From NCBI GenBank assembly GCA_900019385.1, contig FIZJ01000006.1, positions 209,752 through 273,751 of the forward strand: 64,000 nt of DNA, read 5' to 3'. The notes below the pieces were generated by a model. That model worked only from the letters and a program-made list of their open reading frames with translations, was not told where the DNA came from and ran no database searches. Position numbers and translations under genes: made by a program. Origin of the DNA: an uncultured Clostridia bacterium. Its GTDB lineage: Bacteria; Bacillota; Limnochordia; Darwinibacteriales; DTU012. Below are positions 25,434 through 32,419 of this stretch, piece by piece (position 1 is the first letter of the stretch; each line of letters starts with the position of its first letter).

Positions 25434-25952
25434 TCAGTCAGTTTTCTTCAACAGATCCTGGGCACAGTAGAAATAATCCACACCAGAGACAATTGTAACC
25501 AAGACTGCAAGCCACATAACCGCCATGGCGTAAGGAATATCCAGCAGCAGACACAAAACCGCGATGATTTGGATCAGGGTTTTGGCTTTCCCCCACTTTG
25601 AAGCGGCGATCACTACCTGATCCGCGGCAGCCAGAATCCTAAGTCCAGAGACGGCAAACTCTCGGCCGATGATAATCACGGCAATCCATGCGCTGATTTG
25701 ATCCAATTCAACCAGTGTGAGCAAAGCGGCGCTGATCAGCAGTTTGTCGGCTATGGGATCGATCAACTTGCCAAATCTGGTCACTTGCTTGCGGGTGCGG
25801 GCGACATATCCATCCAACCCATCAGTCGCCGCTGCGATGCCGAACACGACAGCGGCCAAATATTTGCCGTTCTCCGCGCCGCTGAGCAGTACCGCCATGA
25901 ACACGGGAATGAAAAAAATGCGGATAATAGTGATCCAATTTGCCAATCCCAT
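25434..25952 (-). CDS. pgsA: CDP-diacylglycerol-glycerol-3-phosphate 3-phosphatidyltransferase
   Basis: Makes phosphatidylglycerol phosphate in the membrane. The 172-residue protein has the CDP-alcohol phosphotransferase motif DGLDGYVARTRKQVTRFGKLIDPIADK (about 43-69; D-G-x2-A-R-x8-G-x3-D-x3-D pattern) and four to six hydrophobic helices. The ATG at 25952 follows the rimO stop immediately (TGA-ATG) with GGAG ten bases upstream, so translation is coupled. The rimO-pgsA pair is common in Firmicutes. Confidence 0.95.
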   Translation of the reverse strand: MGLANWITIIRIFFIPVFMAVLLSGAENGKYLAAVVFGIAAATDGLDGYVARTRKQVTRFGKLIDPIADKLLISAALLTLVELDQISAWIAVIIIGREFAVSGLRILAAADQVVIAASKWGKAKTLIQIIAVLCLLLDIPYAMAVMWLAVLVTIVSGVDYFYCAQDLLKKTD

Positions 25953-27293
25953 TCAACTGACATCTCCTTCTATCGTCTCTCCGACCAAATCGTACGGGTG
26001 TGCTTGTGTTACGCGGACACTGATCAACTCCCCAACCCGAACAGCGCTGCCGATATATACCAGGCCGTCCACTTCGGGAGCTTGGCCGCGGTGCCGGCCG
26101 ATCATGACCAGCTCGCTTTCGGGGGAGCGGCCTTCAACCAGCACTTCCAGTGTCTTGCCGATCAGCTGCTTTTGTTTCTTAACGGCGATTCGCTGCTGCA
26201 GGCTCATGGCTCTGTGGTAGCGCTCTTCTTTGACCTCAGCGCTGATCTGATCCGCCATATCGGCGGCAGGTGTGCCCTCTTCCGCCGAATACTTGAAAAT
26301 CCCGCACCGTTCCAACTGCGCTGCCTGCAAGAATTCCAGCAGTGACTCGAATTCAGCGTCAGTTTCGCCGGGGAATCCAACAATGAAGGAACTGCGGATC
26401 GTTACTCCCGGCAGTTTGCTCCGGATTCTGTCAATCAGCTTAAGATAACTGTCGAACCCTCCAGGCCGCTTCATCCGCCTCAGCACCGAAGCGGCGGCGT
26501 GCTGCAAAGGCAGATCCACATAGTTTAGGATATTATCATGTCCGGCCATCAAATCCAACAGTGAATCATCAATTGAGGTTGGGTAGGCGTACAGAATCCG
26601 GATCCACGGGATATCCAACCGCGCCAGTTCCCTCAACAGTGTTTCCAATGAGGATTTATCTGTCAGATCCCGGCCGTAGCCAGTCGTATCCTGAGCAATG
26701 ACATTCAGTTCTTTGACACCACTTGCGGCCAGCCGTTGTGCTTCTCGGACAACGGCTCTCAAATCCCGCGACCGGTACGGGCCCCGAATCAGTGGAATGG
26801 CGCAGAATGCGCAGCGGTGGCTGCACCCCTCTGCGATTTTCAAATAGGCTGTGTGCCTGCCGGAAGCGATGATCCGCGGCACTTCGGGACGATCGTAGTT
26901 GAAAAACTGGTCTCGGATCAACCGCACTCTTTCGCCGTCGAGCACCCGGTTGACAACCTCTGGAATCAAATCCATTTCTTGTGTGCCTAAAAGAGCGTCT
27001 ATTTCCGGTATCTCCTGCCACAGTGCATCCTGATAGCGCTTGGACAAGCATCCTGTCACGATCAGACAGCGGCAAGAGCCGTTTTGCTTATAATCAGCCA
27101 TTTCAAAAATCGCGGCAATCGATTCTTCCTTGGCGGCTTCAATGAATCCGCACGTATTCACAATCAGGACTTCCGCCCTGGCCGGATCGGTTTCAATCTC
27201 AAAGCCTGCCTCGTGCAGGTATCCCAAAGCGATTTCACTGTCTACAAGATTCTTGGCGCATCCCAGTGACACAATTCCTACTCTGATTCCCAT
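25953..27293 (-). CDS. rimO: Ribosomal protein S12 methylthiotransferase RimO
   Basis: Radical SAM enzyme that methylthiolates an aspartate of ribosomal protein S12. The 446-residue product has the N-terminal MTTase domain with cluster cysteines in LGCAKN, NTCGFI and VTGCLS, the radical SAM motif CSHRCAFC (about residue 150), and a C-terminal TRAM domain ending before the stop. Its LGCAKNLVDSE start and DLPLQHAAASVLRRMKR identify RimO rather than MiaB. The ATG at 27293 is better spaced from AGGGG than the ATG at 27299. Confidence 0.96.
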   Translation of the reverse strand: MGIRVGIVSLGCAKNLVDSEIALGYLHEAGFEIETDPARAEVLIVNTCGFIEAAKEESIAAIFEMADYKQNGSCRCLIVTGCLSKRYQDALWQEIPEIDALLGTQEMDLIPEVVNRVLDGERVRLIRDQFFNYDRPEVPRIIASGRHTAYLKIAEGCSHRCAFCAIPLIRGPYRSRDLRAVVREAQRLAASGVKELNVIAQDTTGYGRDLTDKSSLETLLRELARLDIPWIRILYAYPTSIDDSLLDLMAGHDNILNYVDLPLQHAAASVLRRMKRPGGFDSYLKLIDRIRSKLPGVTIRSSFIVGFPGETDAEFESLLEFLQAAQLERCGIFKYSAEEGTPAADMADQISAEVKEERYHRAMSLQQRIAVKKQKQLIGKTLEVLVEGRSPESELVMIGRHRGQAPEVDGLVYIGSAVRVGELISVRVTQAHPYDLVGETIEGDVS

Positions 27294-27392
27294 CGACATA
27301 CCCCTAACCTAAGATTACCGATTCATTTTTCGCTTTATTCCACGCCTTTTCCTGCTTGACGCCAGGTTTGCCGAAAGCCAGCGCGACATATT

Positions 27393-27452
27393 TGCCCGAA
27401 AATCCGGGCAGGCTAAACAGGTAGTTGGAGAAACAACCCTTCAAGGAGGGTT
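27393..27452 (+). promoter_or_regulatory. Structured leader with ribosome-site hairpin before the SNF2 helicase gene
   Basis: Two hairpins are visible in the 60 bases before the ATG: TGCCCG / CGGGCA with a 6-base loop (27393-27410), and AACCCT / AGGGTT (27435-27452) whose loop and 3' arm contain the ribosome site AAGGAGGG. A short GTTG / CAAC pairing (27424-27437) would compete with the second hairpin. This could make translation initiation conditional. No known riboswitch class is matched. Confidence 0.5.
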
Positions 27453-27455
27453 ACC

Positions 27456-29249
27456 ATGCTGGATCCGTCGCTGATTATTATACCACTGCTGAAATCCCCT
27501 GGTCAAAGCCTGACCGAAACCGAAGAGAGTTTTTATGAACCATTCCATCTTAAACACTTTTCGGTGGAATTCTCCCGCTCAGGATTCAGCCGCATCATTC
27601 GCGAACTGCGCAAAGGCAATTACGACGACTTGTGCTGGCACCGCCTGGCGCAGCAGGCTGATCAACTGTCCTTGACTCAAGGGTTTTCCGAACTTATGTG
27701 CGTCAATCATTTGGCGCAGCACTGGCAGCAGGTGGGCGTCATCCCTTATCCTCACCAGGTGAAGACAGCGGAAAAAGTAATCAAAGAAATGCGCGGGCTG
27801 GCAATTCTGGCCGACGAAGTAGGATTGGGCAAGACCATTGAAGCCGGCATGATCCTCAAGGAATACCTCATCCGGGGTTTGGTGAAACGGGCCCTGATTC
27901 TGGTGCCGTCATCGCTTTGCTGGCAGTGGTACCAGGAACTGGCGGAAAAGTTCCAAATCTACGCCGGAATCCAAAGATCCGAGTGGGATTGGGAGCACGC
28001 AGATATTCTCATCGCATCGATCGACACCGCGAAATTGGAACCTCATGCCGAAATCATCCGGAACATCAACTATGACATGGTGATCATCGATGAGGCGCAC
28101 AAATTGAAGAACACGGCCACCAAAGCCTGGCAGCTAGTGAATTCTCTGCAGAAAAAGTACTGTCTGATGCTTACCGCCACACCGGTCCAAAACAACCTCA
28201 AGGAGCTTTACAACCTGATCACGCTCCTCAAACCCGGCCAATTGGGCAGCTACCGCACCTTTAAGCAGAAATTCATGCAAGATTTGCGCACCCCCAAAAA
28301 CCCATCCCAGCTGCGCCAACTGCTGTCGGAAGTCCTGATCCGCAACCGCCGGGGCGAAGGCACTGTGCAGTTCACTAAACGCCATGTTTATCCCATTGTC
28401 GTTGAACTGACACCTCCGGAAAGGGCCCTTTACGATCAGATCACAGAATTGATCAGGGCATCAAGCAAGCTGGCACCATTTAAAGCCAACATACTGCCCC
28501 TAATCACACTGCAGCGGGAAGTATGCAGCAGTTTCTACGCAGCCGGTGTCACCCTGCAGAAGATTTACGATAAGTACGGCCTTGATCCCGACGCCAAAAT
28601 CATGGATGTGATGAACGAGGCAGTCAAAATCAGGCAGAACAGCAAATGTGACATCATCGAGAAAGTGGTATCCCAAATCAGAGACCGGGTGATCATCTTC
28701 ACCGAGTACAAAGCCAGCCAGGAGTACATTCGCTACCGTTTGGAAAAAGCCAATTTCCGCACTTTCGCTTTCGACGGGAGCTTGTCCCGAGGGCGTAAAC
28801 AGTGGGTTCGCTATTTGTTTCAAAAAGAAGGCGGTATATTGGTAAGTACTGAGTCAGGAGGCGAAGGGCTGAACTTCCAGTTCTGCAATCATGTGATCAA
28901 CTATGACCTTCCCTGGAACCCGATGCGGCTCGAACAGCGCATCGGGCGTGTGCACCGCTTAGGACAGACCAAGGATGTGCATGTCTACAACCTGGTGACC
29001 AAGGATACGATTGAGGAGCATATTATGTTCCTGCTTCATGAAAAGATCAACATGTTCCAGATGATTCTTGGTGAGCTGGATGCGATTTTGATGCACCTGA
29101 AATGGGACAAATCCTTTGAGAGCCAACTGATGCAGATATTTCTCAAGGCTGCGTCCAAAGAAGCTGTCCACCGTGAACTCGACCAGCTCGGCGACGAAAT
29201 TCTCAAAGCCCGGGAAGAGATTCGGCGCCGACAGTGGGATTTCTTCTAG
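27456..29249 (+). CDS. yqhH: SNF2-family DNA/RNA helicase (YqhH-like)
   Basis: A 597-residue Superfamily 2 ATPase. Residues 95-330 form the SNF2 core with ADEVGLGKTIEAG (P-loop GLGKT 123-127), DEAH (212-215) and LTATPVQNN; residues 385-545 hold the second RecA-like domain with STESGGEGLNFQ and motif VI QRIGRVHRLGQT. About 95 N-terminal residues are family-specific. B. subtilis yqhH encodes such a protein beside yqhG, exactly the pairing here. It probably translocates on DNA or remodels nucleoprotein; its role in bacteria is not established. The gene is divergent from rimO. Confidence 0.88.
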   Translation: MLDPSLIIIPLLKSPGQSLTETEESFYEPFHLKHFSVEFSRSGFSRIIRELRKGNYDDLCWHRLAQQADQLSLTQGFSELMCVNHLAQHWQQVGVIPYPHQVKTAEKVIKEMRGLAILADEVGLGKTIEAGMILKEYLIRGLVKRALILVPSSLCWQWYQELAEKFQIYAGIQRSEWDWEHADILIASIDTAKLEPHAEIIRNINYDMVIIDEAHKLKNTATKAWQLVNSLQKKYCLMLTATPVQNNLKELYNLITLLKPGQLGSYRTFKQKFMQDLRTPKNPSQLRQLLSEVLIRNRRGEGTVQFTKRHVYPIVVELTPPERALYDQITELIRASSKLAPFKANILPLITLQREVCSSFYAAGVTLQKIYDKYGLDPDAKIMDVMNEAVKIRQNSKCDIIEKVVSQIRDRVIIFTEYKASQEYIRYRLEKANFRTFAFDGSLSRGRKQWVRYLFQKEGGILVSTESGGEGLNFQFCNHVINYDLPWNPMRLEQRIGRVHRLGQTKDVHVYNLVTKDTIEEHIMFLLHEKINMFQMILGELDAILMHLKWDKSFESQLMQIFLKAASKEAVHRELDQLGDEILKAREEIRRRQWDFF

Positions 29250-29259
29250 GAGGGACGAG

Positions 29260-30150
29260 ATGCCAAACACCATACCGGAACTGGTATTCAGCTTCTTTCA
29301 GCTCTTAAACCTGAAACCGGTGGAGATCCGCAAGGGTATCTACCAGGTCCAGATCGATGATCAGCTGGCCAAAGAGCTTGACGGCTGGCGCGCCAAAGGG
29401 CGCTTGTTCCAGTTTACTTTCGACCGCAAACTTGCCCAAAGTTTTGGTGCCGAACTGATCAGCCCAGGCAGCTACCGCTTAGACACCATCATTAGGGTGT
29501 TGCAAAAGCAGGCAGTCTTATCTGTTGGCTATCTTCCCCACGATGTATTCTACGAGCCTGCCGTCCGGATGAAAGTATTAGACCGGCTCAAGCTGCAGAA
29601 TCCCGAAAGCCGGTTCTATGTCATCGATCACCGCCTGCGCTACGGCCCTTACTTTTGGATCACGCTTAGAGTCACGTACCTTGCCTATGAGAAAAGCGAA
29701 GAGCTGCGAAAGGCGCTTATTGACTTGATCTCGGGCAAAGTTGTCAACTATGAGATACCAGCTGAGCTGCTCAAGCCCGGATTCTGCGACCCAATGCTGC
29801 AGTACCGCCGCCGTCTCAGTTTCAAGCAGGCATACCAGAATCTGCAGCAGGAAATCATCAAGGAACTGGAATATCAAGACCCGGCTTGGGCTTTGACGGC
29901 AGCCCGCGATCTGGCCCAGGAGCAGGCCAAGCTGGAGGAGTATTTCCGCGATTTACCCGATCCAAAGCAGCGCAAATTGCGAATTCAAGAACTGATGGAT
30001 CGGGCCAGGCCTCGTGTGCAGGTCAGGCCTCTTAGAGCCGCAATCCTTTATCTGCCGAAATTCGAGTACCGCATTATGCAGGTTGACACGAGCGAAAAAA
30101 TAAACCGGATCACGTATGACCCGGTCAGCAGCCAACATGAGCCAAGTTAA
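29260..30150 (+). CDS. yqhG: YqhG-family protein
   Basis: A 296-residue soluble protein starting MPNTIPELVFSFFQLLNLKP, ten bases after the helicase stop with AGGAGGG before the ATG. Its size, N-terminal pattern (GIYQVQIDDQLAKELDG, FTFDRKLAQ) and place next to an SNF2 helicase point to the YqhG family, which has no known function. A basic, glutamine-rich helical C-terminal third (LAQEQAKLEEYFRDLPDPKQRKLRIQELMDRARPR, in parts) might contact nucleic acid or the helicase. The conserved pairing implies a joint role. The stop overlaps the murC stop on the opposite strand. Confidence 0.72.
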   Translation: MPNTIPELVFSFFQLLNLKPVEIRKGIYQVQIDDQLAKELDGWRAKGRLFQFTFDRKLAQSFGAELISPGSYRLDTIIRVLQKQAVLSVGYLPHDVFYEPAVRMKVLDRLKLQNPESRFYVIDHRLRYGPYFWITLRVTYLAYEKSEELRKALIDLISGKVVNYEIPAELLKPGFCDPMLQYRRRLSFKQAYQNLQQEIIKELEYQDPAWALTAARDLAQEQAKLEEYFRDLPDPKQRKLRIQELMDRARPRVQVRPLRAAILYLPKFEYRIMQVDTSEKINRITYDPVSSQHEPS

Positions 30151-31508
30151 GCCAGGAGCCGGCACAAATCCCGAGCCGATTTCCAGATCGGCCCGGCGCC
30201 CATGGTAATCACCAGATCGCCGCCTTGGACAATGCCCGCCAAAAACCCGGCAATATCTGCCTGTTCGGGGATGAAATATACCTCTTTGCCCAGGTCCCGT
30301 ATTTTGGCGGCGATCAACTCTGCACTCACACCTGGAATGGGCTGTTCCGGCGGTGGCGCGAAAATGTCTGTCAAAACCACAACATCCGCATCGGAAAACG
30401 CACGTGAGAACCCATCAAGCAGAAACTTGGTGCGGCTGTAGCGGTGAGGCTGAAAAACGGCGATCACCCGCTTGTTCCACCCCTCCCTGGCCGCCTTCAG
30501 TGTTGCCGCAATTTCAGTCGGATGATGAGCATAGTCATCAACAATAGTGATACCCTGATCTGTTTCGCAGATGACTTGAAAGCGGCGCTGTGCCCCGGAA
30601 AACTCTGCCAGGTGCCTTCCAATGGCCTCGCTGGTCAATCCCAGTCGGTCGCAGACAACTATCGCCGCACAGGCATTGCTGACATAAAGCCTTCCGGGAA
30701 CTTTAAGCGTGAAATCACCATATTCGGATCCGTTGTTATACAGCGCAAAATGTGTCTTATTCGGCCTGATGGACAGAATCCTGGCATGCCAATGAGCATC
30801 CTCTGAAAAGCCATAGGTCACTGCCTGAGGAAACTCAGGCGCGATTTCCCGGACTTTTTGATCATCTATGCCCAAGACTTGGACTCCACCAGGTTTGACA
30901 TTCGCCAAAAACTGCCGGTAAGTATCGACCAGTTCGCTGAAGTTCCCATTGTAGTTTTCCAAATGATCCGGTTCGATACAGGTGACAACGGCGATTTCCG
31001 GATGATAACGCAAAAAACTGCGGTCCGATTCATCTGCTTCGGCCACTACCACTTCTCCGCGCCCGTGTTTGGCGCCAGGCCCGAATGGCTCAAAATGCGC
31101 TCCGATCAAAACAGTGGGATCCAGTCCTGCCCGTTCCAGCACCCAGGCAATCATGGACGTGGTTGTGGACTTACCGTGGGCGCCGCCGACAGCAACTCCG
31201 CGGCCGTCGTTGAGCAGCTTCGCCACCAACTCCGACCGGTGGTATAAGTGCAAATTGCGTTCCAAGGCCGCTGCGTATTCAGGATTATCTTTGGGAATGG
31301 CGGAAGAAAAAACAACGTGCGCGGCACCGTCAATATGCTCTGCCTTGTGCCCTAAGGAAATCCTGGCCCCCAGCCGCTCAAGATATTCGGTTGTTTCCGA
31401 CATTTTCAGGTCTGAGCCGCTGACCTGCCAGCCCATTTCCAGGAATATCTTTGCCAAAGGGCCCATACCGGTACCCCCGATGCCGATAAAATGGATCCGT
31501 TGGTTCAT
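30147..31508 (-). CDS. murC: UDP-N-acetylmuramate-L-alanine ligase
   Basis: Adds the first amino acid of the peptidoglycan stem peptide. The 453-residue protein has the N-terminal UDP site IHFIGIGGTGMGPLA, the P-loop GAHGKSTTTSM, a metal/ATP region VVAEADESDRSFL, DDYAHHPTEI and a C-terminal ligase domain with FQPHRYSRT. Full length. In most clostridia murC is inside the dcw cluster; here it is some 12 kb from ftsZ, downstream of spoIIP. Confidence 0.97.
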   Translation of the reverse strand: MNQRIHFIGIGGTGMGPLAKIFLEMGWQVSGSDLKMSETTEYLERLGARISLGHKAEHIDGAAHVVFSSAIPKDNPEYAAALERNLHLYHRSELVAKLLNDGRGVAVGGAHGKSTTTSMIAWVLERAGLDPTVLIGAHFEPFGPGAKHGRGEVVVAEADESDRSFLRYHPEIAVVTCIEPDHLENYNGNFSELVDTYRQFLANVKPGGVQVLGIDDQKVREIAPEFPQAVTYGFSEDAHWHARILSIRPNKTHFALYNNGSEYGDFTLKVPGRLYVSNACAAIVVCDRLGLTSEAIGRHLAEFSGAQRRFQVICETDQGITIVDDYAHHPTEIAATLKAAREGWNKRVIAVFQPHRYSRTKFLLDGFSRAFSDADVVVLTDIFAPPPEQPIPGVSAELIAAKIRDLGKEVYFIPEQADIAGFLAGIVQGGDLVITMGAGPIWKSARDLCRLLA

Positions 31509-31595
31509 CCCTTTCTCACTCCTTTGCTGCGAGGTGCCCTATGCTGTAATTTTTCCCAGATCTTGACAAAATATGAGCCGGGTGCAGAGACGCCG

Positions 31596-32372
31596 CTATT
31601 TGATCAACGGCGCGACAACCTCAGCCAACAGCAGAGCACTTCGGGTGGCTTCCTCGAGGGTGTTGCCCTTCCAATCCCCTATCACCACCATCACGCTGTT
31701 GGGATGAAGATCACCGCTGTAGTCCGACTTGAAAACCCGCACACCTCTGGAAACCCCGGGATATTTGGCTTCGAGCGCATCACTGATTCTCTTGGCGAAC
31801 GCCATGTTCGCTTCCACAAGCTTGTTATCTTGATCGCCGATGATAAACAGAATCTTGGCCACTTTTTCCCCGTTGATCTCCACTGTCGTGTATCCTTCGG
31901 GCTTATCCTGCAATCCATCGCGGTGGATGTCCAGCACCATCTGAATCTGGTTGTTCTCCGCAAGCGCTCTTTCAATCACCTTCGCGGAGTTGATGAAAGC
32001 CTCGCTGTACCGCGGGCGATCGTGGATTGTCTGATCATGGACCGCCGCTATGCCCTTTTCCATCAAAGCCTGGACAAACACTCTGCCTACTTGGACCACG
32101 TCGCCTGGTTCGCCGTCCTGCTGATGGCTGTCTTTAGGTTGGTAGTTCTCTGTGGTGTGACTGTGGAGAACCAAAACCTTGGGAATCTGCGGCACTGATG
32201 GCGGCGGTGTGCCTGAATCCTCATCAAACGACGGCGGCTGCGGCACTTGCTCTTTCTCCCCACCGGGATAAAACCCGAAGAATCTGGCACCGACAACAGC
32301 CACCACCACCAACGTTACAAGTACAAACAGCAATCCAGGTCCACTTTTCTCTTTTCTCCGAATTCTTGCCAC
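31596..32372 (-). CDS. spoIIP: Stage II sporulation protein P
   Basis: Membrane-anchored cell wall hydrolase (amidase and endopeptidase) acting with SpoIID during engulfment. The 258-residue product has an N-terminal helix (LLFVLVTLVVVAVVGARFF), a proline- and acid-rich linker and the SpoIIP domain: VLHSHTTENYQP, LDIHRDGLQD with a catalytic-site glutamate/histidine pattern, and IIGDQDNK. It is shorter than Bacillus SpoIIP (about 400), as is common in clostridia. The start is GTG, and its ribosome site lies in the 3' arm of a hairpin. Confidence 0.9.
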   Translation of the reverse strand: MARIRRKEKSGPGLLFVLVTLVVVAVVGARFFGFYPGGEKEQVPQPPSFDEDSGTPPPSVPQIPKVLVLHSHTTENYQPKDSHQQDGEPGDVVQVGRVFVQALMEKGIAAVHDQTIHDRPRYSEAFINSAKVIERALAENNQIQMVLDIHRDGLQDKPEGYTTVEINGEKVAKILFIIGDQDNKLVEANMAFAKRISDALEAKYPGVSRGVRVFKSDYSGDLHPNSVMVVIGDWKGNTLEEATRSALLLAEVVAPLIK

Positions 32373-32383
32373 ACTGGATACCC

Positions 32384-32410
32384 CCTTCCGCAGAAAATAT
32401 ATGCGGAAGG
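32384..32410 (-). promoter_or_regulatory. Hairpin enclosing the spoIIP ribosome site
   Basis: On the minus strand CCTTCCGCA and TGCGGAAGG pair perfectly over 9 bp around a 9-base loop. The 3' arm contains GGAAGG, part of the ribosome site eight bases before the spoIIP GTG. No U tract follows, so it looks like a translational control element rather than a terminator. Confidence 0.5.
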
Positions 32411-32419
32411 AAGTACCAA

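Noticed and set aside
27346..27455. Cyclic di-GMP class I riboswitch
   Set aside because: GCCGAAAGCC and GGCTAAACAGGTAG recall parts of the motif, but the conserved core pairing and ACGCAAAGCC-like element are not present in order.
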